A DNA stretch of 64,000 bases from Chlamydomonas sphaeroides (Eukaryota > Chlorophyta > Chlorophyceae > Chlamydomonadales > Chlamydomonadaceae), in assembly GCA_001662425.1 (NCBI GenBank), contig BDDC01000007.1:62001-126000 (forward strand), in the 5' to 3' direction. Under the pieces are notes generated by a model. The model was not told the origin of the DNA and made no database searches. It worked only from the letters and a program-made list of their open reading frames with translations. Positions 32,701 to 44,795 of the stretch are shown here, piece after piece (position 1 is the stretch's first letter; every line of letters begins with the position of its first letter). A program made the translations under genes and the position numbers.

Positions 32701-35303
32701 CCGCTCCCGAGGGCGAGGGCGAGAACGGCCGCGCGGAAGGCGGCATCGCGGCCGCAGTCTGTCGCCAAGGTCGCGGCGGCGGCTGCGGCGGCTGCTGCGG
32801 CGGCGGTGGCGGGTGGGGAGAGCGGCTGCGACGGCGAGCGGTGGCACGAGGTGTCGGTGCGGGCGTGCCCCGACCCCATGAGCGACCAGCCGGTGCTGGT
32901 GGTGGTGCAGACGGACGTGACGGCCAAGGTGCGGGGTGCGGCAGGCAGGGGGGCGGCCTGCTGTGGCCGGCGCAACGAGGAGCCCCCCCTCCCACACATG
33001 ACTTTGCTTTTCGAGAAACACACAACACCACCACCCGGGTGTGTCCGGCATCCAGGGAGTCATACAACATCCCTTGTCGCAAGCCAGCATGTGCGGTGTT
33101 ATGGTAAGGACAAAAGCTGCCTTGGCCGGCGCGCCGCAGGTCCGTGCCGAGGCCGCGCTGGTGGAGGCGCTGGAGGCGGAGCACCGGCTGCTGGCCGACG
33201 TGTTTCCCAGCCACGTGGTGCGGCACATGACGCGAGCGAGGCGCCGCGAGCTGGTGCACGAGCGGCAGCAGCGCAAGCAGCAGCAGCTGCGCGCAGCGCG
33301 TGGACGCGGGGGACGAGGCCGCGGCGGTGGCATTGGAGCAGGAGGAATGGCGGCAGGGGGCAGCGGCAGCGCGGGCCTGGCGCTGCTGCGTCACATCCGC
33401 GAGGACCCGGAGGACCTCGCGACGTCGCACGACTGCATCACGGTGCTGTTTGCTGGTGAGAAAGCGTGAGCGGGCCGAGGGTGCTCCACCTCCCCGCGTA
33501 CGGTTCGGCTGAAGTCTACGATGCCGACGAGCGTGACCTGTTTTGAATTGCTACTTTTCCTGTTTTGCATCCAGACATCAAAGGCTTCACCGAGATGTCC
33601 AAGCAGGTTCCGCCCGTTGTCGTGATGCGCTTCCTGAACCAGCTGTACACGCGCTTCGACAGGTGAGCAACATGCCGACAGCTGCGACAGCCCTGCCACT
33701 TCTCCAGCCCTTCGCCTTCTCCTTAGTTCACTGACCCTTGATTGTTTGTCCCCCAGCCTCGTCGACCTGTTCGGCATCTACAAGGTCGAGACGATCGGCG
33801 ACTGCTACATGTGCGCCGGCGGCTTGATGCAGCGCGGCGAGTACGGCAAGACCGTGCGCGGCGACACCGACCCGCTGCACGCGCTGCGCGTGATCACCTT
33901 TGCGCGCGCTATGCTGGCGGAGGCGCGCAAGGTCGCGCTGCCCACCACCGGCGAGCCGGTGCAGGTGCGTCGGGCCTCTTGCGGCGTGCAGCAGCTGCCG
34001 TCCAAAACCAATCAAGGGGCGCGGAACATTCCTTTGCACTCGCCGCGCAAATGTGATGTTACGCGCCGGACCTCTCCCAGGCCCCAACCACGTCGTCCTC
34101 CCTCCCTCTTCCGCAGGTCCGGATCGGCGTCCACAGCGGCCCTGCCACCAGCGGAGTGGTGGGCCACAAGATGCCCCGCTTCTGCCTCTTCGGTGAGCCG
34201 CAGCACGCAATCCATGTCGACGACTCATGCTTGTTGGCCCCATCGCTCCTCGTTCGCAGCTCCCCACGTTAGTGTGCTGCTACGCTGGAGTACCCGTTGC
34301 TGCACAGCTGCACAACTGCACGTACACCCCATCCGCCGCGCCGCCTCGCCGGAGTATGTGTGAACGGCGCGCCCTCCCGCTGGCCCCTGTGCCTGCCTGC
34401 CTGCCTGCCTGCCAGGCGACACCATCAACACCGCCAGCCGCATGGAGAGCACGGGCCTTCCGGGCTCCATCCACGCCAGCGCCTCCACGCGCGCGCTGCT
34501 GCCGCCGGAGGAGGACGCCGAGGGGTGGCAGCCCACGGGCGGCGTGGAGGTCAAGGGCAAGGGCCTCATGGAGAGCTACCTGTGGAGCAGCAGGTGCGTG
34601 AGGCTGGCGGCGGCGGCCAGCCGACACAACACGGCACGACACGACACGACACGACATGACACGACATGACATGCAAGACATCTAGGACATGCCTTGGCCT
34701 CACCCCGGCCCCGCCCCGCCCGGCCCTTTACTCAGGACATCGGTGGGCGACGAGCACCGCCGCCTTCGCGACCGCCAGCAGCGCGCCATGCTGCTGGGCA
34801 CGCTCGGCGGCGGCGGCGTGGAGCAGCCCGCGCCCTCGCTCATCTCCGCCTTCGCCGCCGCCTCGGCCTCCGAGACAGGCGCCTGCGCCAGCAGCAGCAC
34901 CTTGCGCATGTTCTCGGTGGCCTCGCAGCCGACGAGCAGCCTGGCGCAGCTGACGTCGGCCGGCAGCGTATCGCTGTGGGGCACCGGCATGGTGCGGCCC
35001 TTTGCCAGCATGAGCGCGTCCACGACGTCGGCGCTGCGGCTGGAGAGCTGCGGCTTGGACGGGGCCGCCGGCGAGAGGAGCAGCAACGGCAGCCGAGGTG
35101 GCGGCGGCGCCAAGGGCGCGCCCGACGGCGGCCGCCTGGCAGCGCAGCTGGAAGATGAACCGGTGGGCATGGTCGCCGGCGCGAGCGCGGCGGGCGCGGG
35201 CGCGGGCACGGGCGCGGGCGCGGGCGTGGACACGGGCGCGGGCGCGAGCCAGGCGGCGGCAGGTGCGGATGCCGCCGGCGGTGCGGGAGTCGTGTCGGGC
35301 TGA
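26769..35303 (+). CDS. Class III guanylate cyclase with PAS domain and MGSCLS N-terminus
   Basis: Eighteen exons: 26769-26820, 26891-27414, 27688-27828, 28031-28104, 28299-28383, 28584-28688, 28794-28879, 29471-29500, 29755-30229, 30641-31346, 31430-32199, 32431-32928, 33140-33455, 33575-33662, 33757-33964, 34117-34192, 34416-34593 and 34736-35303. They give 1659 residues. The N-terminus MGSCLS fits N-myristoylation at Gly2 and palmitoylation at Cys4. A PAS-like segment spans 28794-29790 (ILSSIPSPVTVFDMQG, VLHQNRA). A low-complexity linker follows, then the catalytic domain from 33451: DIKGFTEMS (first metal Asp), KVETIGDCYM (second Asp), FCLFGDTINTASRMES and VEVKGKG. The Glu of KVET and the Cys of FCLFGD are the known guanine-selecting residues, so cGMP is the likely product. 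The protein is probably membrane-attached by lipid rather than by helices. The tail after 34736 is Ala/Gly-rich. An assembly gap lies in one intron. Confidence 0.9.
28880..29345. repeat. GGGGCGGA minisatellite interrupted by an assembly gap
   Basis: An 8-base GGAGGGGC-type array runs into 352 Ns (28950-29301) and resumes on the far side. It lies in the cyclase intron between exons 28794-28879 and 29471-29500, so the gap is probably a collapsed array and not missing exon. Confidence 0.8.
31607..31678 (+). repeat. 9-base coding minisatellite (Thr-Thr-Pro)
   Basis: Seven or eight copies of a CCAACCACC-type unit encode TTP repeats in the low-complexity linker of the guanylate cyclase. The frame is preserved because the unit is nine bases. 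Confidence 0.85.
32182..32270 (+). repeat. Tandemly duplicated splice donor region
   Basis: The segment CTGCCGCTTCTG/GTAAGCGCGCC is followed 48 bases later by CTGCCGCTGCTG/GTGAGCGCGCC, including the same CCGCGATG downstream. The two donors are in frame with each other and no stop lies between. Confidence 0.8.
34626..34680. repeat. GACAC microsatellite in cyclase intron
   Basis: A run of CACGA/GACAC/GACAT pentamers fills the middle of the last intron of the guanylate cyclase. Confidence 0.8.
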
Positions 35304-37425
35304 GCCGCTTGCTCGCTCTCCGTGCGCATCTTGGGCAGCAGGGCGTGCCAGTGAGGTCGGTGTGCGGGTGTGCGCAGCTAAGCGACTATTGAACTAGCTA
35401 GCACGAAGGGTGCTCTAAGTAAGCTTTGCGGGCGCTGCGCCGTCGCGTGTGCTTGTCTAGGCCCTGCGTTCATGTATGTACGGTGCGGCGGTGAAGCTGG
35501 CTCGGCTGACGCCGGACGTGTGAGTGGTTATGTCCTTACTTGCTTGTTGTTGCCGGCGGCAGTGCTAGCGAGCTTGCAGATTGCTACGCTGCGCTCGCGC
35601 TGCCATGGAGGAGGCCGACGCCGGGCGGCTCTCGGTCACATCCGCCTGCATCCGCCTGCATCCGCGTGCATCAGAAACCAACTGCTGGCACAGGAGTGGT
35701 GCGGGCCTGCATGCCAGTTGCCGAGCGTGTGCACTGCAGCTTGCGTGCTAGCTGACTAATGCGGCATGCTCGCCAGTTTGTTGCGTGCCAGCTCTTTCCG
35801 CTATTGGGGCCGCAGCATTAGCTGGCGTGCAATGCGTCTTCCTTGTGCTGTGGCAAGTCAGCAAGCTGCTGTATGTCGGCCCGTGGTAGGGGCCGGACAT
35901 GGCCGGACGGCGCCTGCCTGACTGCCGGGGCACCAGTCGGCAAGTAAGCCAGACGCAGCGCACTTGATTTCGTTGTGACGAGGCCGGCCTTGCTTGCATT
36001 GTTCATGGTGGGGGGAAAGGATGGTGGGCGTGGATGGGAGGGTGAGTAGTACGATGATCCAAGCAGTGTCTGGTCTTGTGTGCGCACATTGCAGCTGCGC
36101 ACGTGTTGCTATCGGGACATTGCGTGGCCGGACGCTCCGTGTGCGGGGATGGAGGGAGGGAGGGAGGGGGTACTGTGTCCCAGGTGTGGGAGGCAGGGAG
36201 TCATGCAAACTAGTTTGCTGCCTTTGATTGGTGTGCTCGGGCCCACGCAGTGCGCTAGGCGGCTGGATCCTAGCCGTGTGCGATGCGCCGTCGCACCGCG
36301 CAGCCCCGCGAGCGAGACAGGCACCCCGGCTTGCTGCCTGCCTGCCAATGCATGCCTCACGCTAACTATCTGAGTGGCGGACGCATGGGGTGTGTTTGAG
36401 GTTATGAGCGAGGGGACAGGAGGGCCGGCCGGGTGTTGCCACGGCCAGCTGGCATGCGCTGCGCTGGCTGGCGGTGCGAAGGCCTGTGTGGTGTGGAATG
36501 GAGGGAGGGAGGTGGCAGGCGACAGGAGGGGCCGGGCTGGGGTGTTGCTTGCTGGTTGCGGGCCGCGGCGTGCGGGCGTGTTGCATGTTGTGCCCCCCCC
36601 CACTTCATGTCCGTCGTCGTGTCAGTTCGCTCTCTTCTCGCCGTGATATCCCGCCATCGCGGCGCCATCGCGGCTGCTGCCTGGCCCACGCGTACGGCTG
36701 CTGCTGCAGGCGGCGCTTGGCTTTTCCTTGTGCCTGCGGGTGGCCTCGCGCCCGCTTCATTCTACGAATGCCCCTGAGCGCGGCGGGCGGGGGGCATTTG
36801 CCCCCGCCCCTGTGGGCATACGTCCGTGCGCGGGCGCTCACTGTGTAGACGCGGTTGCCTGCCTCCTGCCGGGGCGCGCACGCCGCCGGCCCTGCTGCTT
36901 GCGCTGTTAGACGGATCGCGCACTCTGGCGCGCTAGCTATACCACCGAAGCAACCAACCAAAGCAAGGCATGCATGGGTGCCCTGTACGCGCGGGCGAGG
37001 CGAACGAGCGCCACGGCGCGCTCCCGCTCTGCATTTTAATTGTTGGGCGCCCTCGCTAGCTACGTTTTGATGTCCATTCGGGCCAGCAGGGACGCGGCCA
37101 GGCTTCATGACGCCCCGGGGTGTACGTGTGACGCGTGGCGCGGCCCGGACCGTGGCGCGCACTGGCCTGCGGCGATGGAGCGTCGCGGCGTACTTGGGCT
37201 CGCTCGTTCCTTGAACCTGCTGATGACCGTATGCTTGAGTTGGACGGGCGCGCCTGCGCATACCAGTTGCACGTGAGCGAATGGGCGGGGGATGGGGAGG
37301 GGAGTTCGGTGATGGTGTACGGGCGAGAGGCATGCGTGACGCATGGCTGCTTGTGGCTGTATGTTGGACTGCATGGATGTGGGACCGGCGATGGCTGGCA
37401 GGTCGCTTTGCATGCTGGTCCACCC

Positions 37426-37493
<68 letters not shown>

Positions 37494-37502
37494 GGCGTGC
37501 GG

Positions 37503-37561
<59 letters not shown>

Positions 37562-39114
37562 TGAGTGCAGAGCTAAGCGGCGGGGGCCTTGAGGTCGCCC
37601 GGCGGGGTGCGGCGAGCGCCGGCGGCGCCGGGGCTGGCTCGGGGTGGTAAGCAGGCACCGCAGGCGGGTTGGTGGCTACGAGAGGCGCACCCCCCGGGCG
37701 ACCGGGGATGGCGGCGGGTCCGTCACGGACGGCGCTTTGCATGCGCCTTCAATCACGTACGTACGCCTCAAACCGCCTCCAACGCATGTAAGAATGCGCC
37801 GCCGTGCGTGATCTGTTCGCAGTGAGCAGCCTTGCTTGATGTGGGGGCACACATACACGTGTGTGGGGTTCCGTCTTCACCTACCACTTGAATATACACG
37901 ATCGGCCTGACGCCGGTGGAGACGCGTGGCTGGGGTCAACCCCACTGCCCCACTAAGTGCTTATGTAGGCCGGCTTGGTGTGAGCGAGCGCGCGCAGCGA
38001 GCGGTTACGTAGCTAGGGGGTACAGGTCCGGTCCAGATTCGGTTGGGAACTGGGGGACGGGGGACTGTGGCTCCTTCCCTCCACTGTCCTCGCGCAGCCC
38101 CCCGGGGGCTGTGGCGGGGGCGGCTTCGCTAGCTTGATTGGCGGGCATGCGCACAGGCCGACGGCACCTCGGAAGTGTAAATGTATCAGCGCAGCTGCCG
38201 ATGTGCAGCCCATCGATCCCGCCACTCACGTCAACTCCAGTCGGCTGCGCGCGCGTCGCCCGGCGGCAGCGCTTTCAGCCACAGCGGCCCAGCTTGACGA
38301 CGCACTTAAACAGAACGCCGCACTACACCGGCCGGGCAGCAGGCGGCAGACAGGTGGCCATGTCAGCAACCAACCACACCCAACAAAGCGACGCTGTCGC
38401 TCTAGGCCCTAGCTAACACCGTCGATCCATCCAGGTCGCTGCGAGCCGTATGCACCGCGACTGCGCCGCCGCCGACTGCCCATCCCGTCCTGTCAAGCAT
38501 ATGCACACCCGCAGTGCTAGCACACTGGCGGCAGGACACGCCTACTGTAGTCGCCCTCGTTAACACCGGCCCTGCAGCCGCGGCGGCTACTTGCTTACGC
38601 ACCAGCCACATGAACAGCGGCCTAAACCCTAAAACTCTGGAACCCACGTCTTCTGCAACGCACCCCCCGGGGCCGCTATCCCGCCGGCGGGCCTGCCTCC
38701 GCAGCACCACCGCAACGTATCAGCGAGGTCGGGGCAGCCCCTCGGCCGCAGCTAATGTACAAACGGCAGGGCAAGCTAGGACCGTCGCGGGCAGGAGAAT
38801 GGTAGATATAGTACACACGACGACGACAGCGCCGCGATTCACCACACGGACACGAGCAACAGCGACACCTGCCATACCTGCTAAACACGCAAAATGCACA
38901 CAAGCACTCGCACATACTGGGAAGCTGGGCGGGCCCGGCCCGCAGGCCGCCGCCGCAATGCACGACTGCCGGCACGACTGCCTGGCAGCACGCGGCAGCT
39001 TGCGCGACATGAGGCCCGAGCGCCACGTCCCGACCCCACGGCCCGAGCCCCACGCGAGCCCGTGCGCATGCGCGCCGCACCGCCCCATGAGCCGCCGCAT
39101 CAGCCGCCGCCGCA
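35304..39114. other. 3.8-kb convergent intergenic region
   Basis: This separates the 3' ends of the guanylate cyclase and homogentisate dioxygenase. It contains G-rich GGAGGGAGGGA runs, a long GCGT microsatellite at 37428-37562 and many GCATGC/CATGCA palindromes. The first TGTAA on the plus strand is at 37787-37791 and the next at 38176-38180. No TTACA was found for the minus-strand gene. ORFs of up to 272 codons occur but show no protein-like composition. A non-coding RNA cannot be excluded. Confidence 0.55.
37428..37562. repeat. GCGT tetranucleotide microsatellite
   Basis: About 135 bases of nearly pure GTGC/GCGT repeats, with two GCGGGC interruptions near 37490-37505. Confidence 0.95.
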
Positions 39115-42100
39115 TCAGCTGCTCGCCACAGTGGCCGCCGGCGATGCCGGCTCCGACACGCGCGCCCCGCCGTTTGGGAGCGGACCGGCGGCTGCCGCCG
39201 CGGCCTTGCCGCCGCCCTCCTTTGCCAGCCGCGCCGCCGCCACCGCCGCCGCGGCCTTGTCGCGTGCGGCCCTGTCCCGCGATGCGCGCAGCGCCGCCGG
39301 CACCGCCGAGGGGTCGAAGTGGCTTTTGAGCCCCACCCAGCACTGCGGGGCCGTCAGGGCGGGGGCGGCGAGTGCAGGCGGGCGGGCGGATCAGCAAGGG
39401 CGCGTGCGGCTGGGCTGTTGCAGGTGGCTACATCACCCTGCTTGCCATTGGAAGCCGCCGCAGTCCCACGACATCCCTGCAGGCTTTGCCAACAGTTACG
39501 CTGGCGCTGCTTCGGGCTGACAGCGAGCTGTGGAGGAAGCACTGCACGCCTCACACGCCTGGCCAACGCAGGCCGCGCATCGCCGTGTTTTCCCAGGTCC
39601 ACAGATACGCCACATGACGGACTCGTGTCCCACTCGGCTGCTGCAACCGGGCATCCGGTCCGCACCTTGTAGTAGTCTCGGTCCACGTTGGGGCAGCCCA
39701 GCGCGGCGGGCGTCACTCGCGGCACCGCGCTGGTCTCAAACATGAAGGCCAGCGTCTGCGGGGCGTGAGGGCGCGCGGGGCCGGGCACGAGGGCGGAGGA
39801 GGGGACCCGGGCGGGCAGTCAGCACACCCGGGATCAGGGGCGCACTGGCGAGCGGGAATCACACACGACAGCACGGCTACGGGAGGGGGCCGCATTGGAG
39901 CGGCGGTCGGGCACTTCCCCAGTCAGGGGCGCGCGGCGGGCACCTGTCGTTGCTGGCACCAAGGCTGCGGCGCCGCAGCCGCGGCCGCGGAGGGCGCTCC
40001 CCACCCGGGGCCCTGAGCCCGTCTGCAGCCTACCGAGCCCTCCGCTCCCCTCCCCGCCCCCACCCCCATGTCTTGCGCTTCGCGCCCAGGGCGCCTCCCC
40101 AGCCCTGCCCCCAGCCCCGGCCGCAAGTGCGTCGGCAGGTCCTGCGGCCGCACCCTGTCCCACTGTCGCCACTATCACTGCCGCCCGCCCCGGGCCCTGC
40201 CCCCCCAAGCCCTGGCCCCCCAAGCCCTGCCCCACCGTCGCCACTATCGCACAGGCGTGCCCTTTCCAGCCCCTTCCCCCCCACCTCGTGCCCCAGGTGC
40301 GTGGGCCCCTCCTCCGGCGCCTCCTCGCCGCCCGCCTCGCCGCCCGCGCCCGCCGCCCGCTCGTAGGTGGCTGTGTCGGGGCCGTGCGGCGTCATGCAGC
40401 TGTGCAGCGAGGCGCCCCCGGGCAGGAAGCCGCCGTCGCGCTTGGCCTCGTACTGGCCGCGGATCAGGCCCATGAACTGGGCGGCGGGAGAGGGGAGGGG
40501 AGGGAGGGAAGGGGAAGAGCGTGTGTTCATAATCATCAACATATACCCGACACGCGACGCCCTGGGGGATTGGCTTGTTAGCCTGCGACAGGGCAGGCAG
40601 GGATGCGGCCGAGAGCGGTGCACCAGTGCGGGAGCGAAGCCCAAACGCCGCNNNNNNNNNNCCAACCCGCATACGGATACGTGAAGACGTCGGTAGATGT
40701 TGTCGGTGTAGAAGGCAGGCCGCAGCACCCGCCGACGCGCGCGCACGCTCTAGGCTAACGAATGATCGCGCAACGCAATGCGGCCCCAGAACAGCACGCC
40801 CCGTTCGCGACGCGACGCAGACATACCTATGCAAGGACGCAGCAGCACCGGCAGGGGCAGGGCAGGCAGCTCAAGCGCCAGTAAGGGCAAGGAGAAAGTG
40901 CCAGGACAAGGAGTAAGCAGGGCACACGCTATGGGTGAGCGAGCGCGGGGACGGGCGGCGTGTGTGTTTGGGACATGGCATGGCAATCATGCGCGGAAAT
41001 GGAGTGTGAGTGAAACCTCCCTTCAACCCCCGGCCCTCCCCTGCCCCCCGCACCTCGCTGGCGGTGTTGCGGTGGTAGTAGGGCGGCCTGAAGGTGTGCT
41101 CCGCCACCAGCCAGCGGGGCGGGAACACCACGAAGTCGGCGGTGGGGGGGCCGCCTGGCGTGGGAGGGGGCGGGCGGGGGCGGCAGCAGGAGAGGGCAGG
41201 CGGGCGGTTGGGCACTGGGCGGCGCGGCGAGGGCGCAGGTGGCGCAGGTGGCGCAGCGCGCTACAGCCAAGTCGGAGCAGGCGGGCAGTCAGGCAGGCGG
41301 GCACCGGGCAGGGCGCGGCTCGCCTGGCACCAGCGAGGGAACGGTGAGGACGGTGAAGATGGAGGGGTCTGCGGCGGGGAAGGCAGGGGGCCGGGGCCAG
41401 GGCGGGAGGCACACGTTTAGGCCGGGGGACCAGGGACGGCACGAGCAGCGGCCGTGGCGCTGTCGCATGGGGCTGCCGGTGGCGTGGCGGCGGCGGCTCA
41501 CCTTTTGCCCCACTCGTCCCAGGGCTCGGACGTACTCGGGGTTTGGAGCCCCGCCCCCCGGCCCGCTCACCCGGGTGGTCAAACGCAACCGCATTCATGG
41601 GGCAGAACCTAGCCAGGTCGTACTTGTACGGCACCTGTACGACAAGGATGGGAGGCGGCGGTGCGGCGCGTATGAGTTACAGTCAGGCGGGCAAGAAGGG
41701 TTGGTCGACTGGGGTTTGGCAGCACGGCAGCAGCGGCGCAAGTGATGCGGCAGATGGTGGTGGGAGTATGAGACGGCAGTGACGCAGCACTCCCCTGTCG
41801 GCCCCAGCGTGGCGGGCGCCGCCGCTGCCCGGTTGCTGCGCCGCGCGCCCAGCGAGCGCGACACGAACCCTGACCTCCCAACCCCCCCTGCCCCCGCCCC
41901 CGAGCACGCACGTAGTTGCCGTGCCACGCCACGACGTTGAAGGGCGAGAAGGCCTGGCTGGCCACGAACAGCTGCCCCTCCAGCTTGTGGTGCACGCACC
42001 AGGTGACGCCCTCGTCCTCCTCGTACCTGGGGGGGGCGGGTGCGCCGGTTGCGTGCGGTGGGCTTTGCGAGGCACGGTGCGGCACTGGCAGGAGGGTGGC

Positions 42101-44388
42101 TGGGTAGGGGCGGCCACGAGGGGCTGGGCAGCTTTGGCACGGGCGGTGTGCCGGAGGCTGGCGGGCGGCATGCCGGTCCCCAAGGAGGCCCTTAAGGAGT
42201 CGCCCGGGGCCCCTCAGGGCTTCCCTGCCCTCCTCGCTCCGCACCAGGCCACGGGGTGCAGGAAGTCGCGCGGGTTGGCCAGGCCGTTGGAGCCTGTGCC
42301 CAGGGAAGGACGGTGTGGGGATTGCGACAAAGGGTTGCGACACAGGGGTTGCGACAGGGTCGGGCACGCACACGCGGCCTGCGAATGCGTTGCTGTATGT
42401 GGCGGCCCCATGCCTTGCAAGCTGACGGGTACTCAAGTAGCAGCAGTTGGGAGCGTGGACTAAGACGCTCAATGGCGAGGCACCCACCTATGGGCCCCAG
42501 GTCGGGCAGCGCAAAGTGGCCAGCGAAGGTCTGGCGGCGGAGGGGCGGGGCGGGGGTGGGACACGGCGTGTGGAGGAAACGCAACCACGTTCGCCCGCGT
42601 CGCATCCCTCCGCGGCCCCTGCCCCGCCTCACCTCCAGCACGTATCCCCGCGCCGCCTCCCCGTGCAGCGCCACCGAGAATCGCACGCCCCGCGGCACCA
42701 CCGCGATCTCGCCCGGGGCCACATCCAGCAGCCCGAACTCCGTCTTGAGCCGCAGAGCGCCTGCGGGAGGTGGGCGGGTGCGGGGGAGTGGTGCATCAGA
42801 GCGAGGTGGGCCCCATGTGCCCGATGAGGTGGCAGCACGCTGCCCTGCGCCGCCCAAGGTAGCTTCCCCTACGAGCTGCCCACCCGGGCTGTCCCTGGCC
42901 CTCTCCCTCCCCCTGGCCCCGCCCCTCTTTCCCCCTCCCCAGCCGCCTGCCCACCCAGCCACTCAGGCAGCTGCGGCACGAACCGCTGGGCCTGCCCCGC
43001 CCAACGTCGCACCGTGCGGTGCCGTGCCAGCTCCCCCAACCCCACCCCACCCCACCCCCCTCTCCGCCTCGCCCTCCTCCTCCTCCGCGCCCCTCACCCA
43101 GCTGTGGCACGATGAGGAAGTCGCCGTCTGCGTTGGCCATGGCGCTGTGGTCCATGGAGCGGTTGGCCGCGTAGATGTGGACGGCGTAGCCCTCCTTGGT
43201 GGCTGGCCTGGGGGATTGCGGAGCATAGGGTGTTCAACTTTATGGGGTCGAAATAGAGGGTGTGTGAGGGGGCAGGGAGACACAGGGGAGGGGCCGCATC
43301 CACAGGCAGGGCTGGGCCAAGGCGAGGACCAGGTCGGGGACTGGCCGGGCTTCACAGGCCTGCAAAGGGGGAGGAACAGCTGTCAAGGCCCGCAGCGCGA
43401 CCATGCCCTTTCCGCCCCTTCGGTGGGTCTTGTCACTCCACCACGCGACGACCGGCCCCCTGCCCCCTGCAGCCCTGCGCCCCCCCTTCCCCTCCCTCTC
43501 CTCCCTTCGCCAACCGCACCTGCCGCAGCCGCACACGCTGAGCAGCCCCCGCACCCAGTCCACCGGCTCCGTGGGCAGCGGGAAGGGCCGCCAGCGCAGC
43601 TGGTTGGGCGTCACCGTGCCTGAGGTGGGGGCCAAGGGCGGAGGGCATGGCGAAGAAGGGCGGTGGCGAGGGGCTCGTAAGGTGGCATTCCGTTGACGCG
43701 GACACCGCGCGGCGAGGGGGCTTGGGCCGTCTTGGGGTGGGGACAGCGCCGCAGCAGGTGGGGCGGGGCGAGTGCATTCCAGGTACCGTGTGTTTGGTGA
43801 GTGTGCCACAGTCACATGCAGATGTGACGAGCCTTTGATGCCATTCATCAATTACCGCAAGCGCCTGCCTCACCTGTGGTGAAGTCGGCTGTGAGGCTCT
43901 CGTTGGGGAAGGAGCTGGGGTGGAAGGGCTCGTGCGTGACGGCCGGCCGGATGCGGTAGAGCCAGGAGCGGCGATTGGTCACGCGCGGCGCCGTGAAGTG
44001 CGTGCCGCTCAGCTGCTCGGCTGTGAGGGCGGCGACGACGGGAGGTGTAGCGGCGACGCGTTGGGCGCTGACCGTGCAGGGCCGACGGCAGGCGCCCGGA
44101 AGGGCCTTGTGCGGGCATGTTGCGGTGCCATGACAAGGCGCAAGGGCCCGGCCGGGCTGGGCTGGCCCTCGGCTTGGCCTCCTAGGCGTTGACCCATGCG
44201 CGGGCGCGTTTCGCAGACGGTGGCAACCTCGTGGTGCTGGAGCCCGTACAAGAGAGGCATGGGGCTAGCTCACCGTAGAGCCCGTAAGGGCATGTCCGCG
44301 GCGAGTTCTGCACGGGCGGCAGCGCGCCCGGAAGCGCCTCGGAGGCGAACTCGTTGCCGAAACCCGATTGGTATTGCAGTGGATCCAT
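39115..44388 (-). CDS. HGD: Homogentisate 1,2-dioxygenase
   Basis: Fourteen exons read downward: 44388-44274, 44020-43874, 43619-43520, 43207-43098, 42760-42633, 42530-42488, 42293-42245, 42026-41912, 41634-41571, 41368-41324, 41154-41054, 40476-40285, 39755-39666 and 39342-39115. They give 508 residues. The enzyme opens the ring of homogentisate to maleylacetoacetate in tyrosine catabolism. In algae and plants it competes with tocopherol and plastoquinone synthesis for the same substrate. The start MDPLQYQSGFGNEF matches the family. The iron ligands are present: His and Glu in YYHRNTASEFMG and His in MTPHGPD, with another conserved His in VVAWHGNY. The intron after 41324 has a GC donor, needed to give LVPGGPPTADF. 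The C-terminus carries an extra Ala/Lys-rich tail of about 50 residues beyond CWVGLKSHFDP. No transit peptide is evident, suggesting the cytosol. Confidence 0.97.
40652..40661. other. 10-base assembly gap
   Basis: Ten Ns lie within the HGD intron between exons 41054-41154 and 40285-40476. No coding sequence is affected. Confidence 0.99.
41155..41323 (-). other. GC-AG intron in HGD
   Basis: The minus-strand donor context is GCCAG/GCGAGCC, the same 12 bases as at the SEC24 GC-AG intron. Splicing here with the CGCCAG acceptor gives phase 1 on both sides and the expected residues VPG/GPPTADF. The nearby GT donor (CTG/GTGCCA) would break the frame. Confidence 0.8.
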
Positions 44389-44795
44389 GTTGATGGGTTC
44401 ACCGCGGCGCCGGAGGCTGAAGCCGCGCGGGTGGGGGCCCGGGCGACAACCCGTGCGGGCGCGGTGGGACGGGCTCAACGCCCGCGGAACAAATTCTTGG
44501 GCGCTGGCTCGCTCGTCGCCCGAAGCGACGGTGAGCGTGATAACGTCAGCCGCTAAGCCGCGTTGTGTGGTTTGTTGAGAACGCAGAGCGGGAAAGCGTC
44601 GAGACGATGCAGCCCTAGCTGTCAACGTGCAAGCCAGAGGTTGCGAGGTCGCGAACTACTTGTTACGTATCGTGTGTATTGTGGCAACAATTGCTACTCC
44701 GCAGCGACACCGGAGCGTCGCATGGGCAGTGACGATAATCCGCGTCGGCCCTTCGGTCCACGCAAGCAGTTACAAATTTCACGCAAACGAGCAGC
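44389..44795. other. Shared upstream region of HGD and the zinc-finger gene
   Basis: HGD and the DnaJ-type zinc-finger gene diverge, with start codons 407 bases apart. The interval should contain both 5' UTRs and promoters. No TATA box stands out. The HGD side is GC-rich and the zinc-finger side, about 44650-44790, is lower in GC. Confidence 0.55.

Noticed and set aside
36605..37423. 272-codon minus-strand open frame in the 3.8-kb intergenic region
   Set aside because: The translation has no domain or hydrophobic pattern, and residues follow repeat composition (RTHARTHAR-like stretches from the nearby microsatellite).
37428..37562. CRISPR-like array
   Set aside because: It is a pure tetranucleotide microsatellite without spacers; the host is eukaryotic and no cas genes are present.
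41324..41331. Canonical GT donor (CTG/GTGCCA) for the HGD intron
   Set aside because: It gives phase 0 against a phase 1 acceptor and removes the conserved VPG; the GC donor seven bases later fits.
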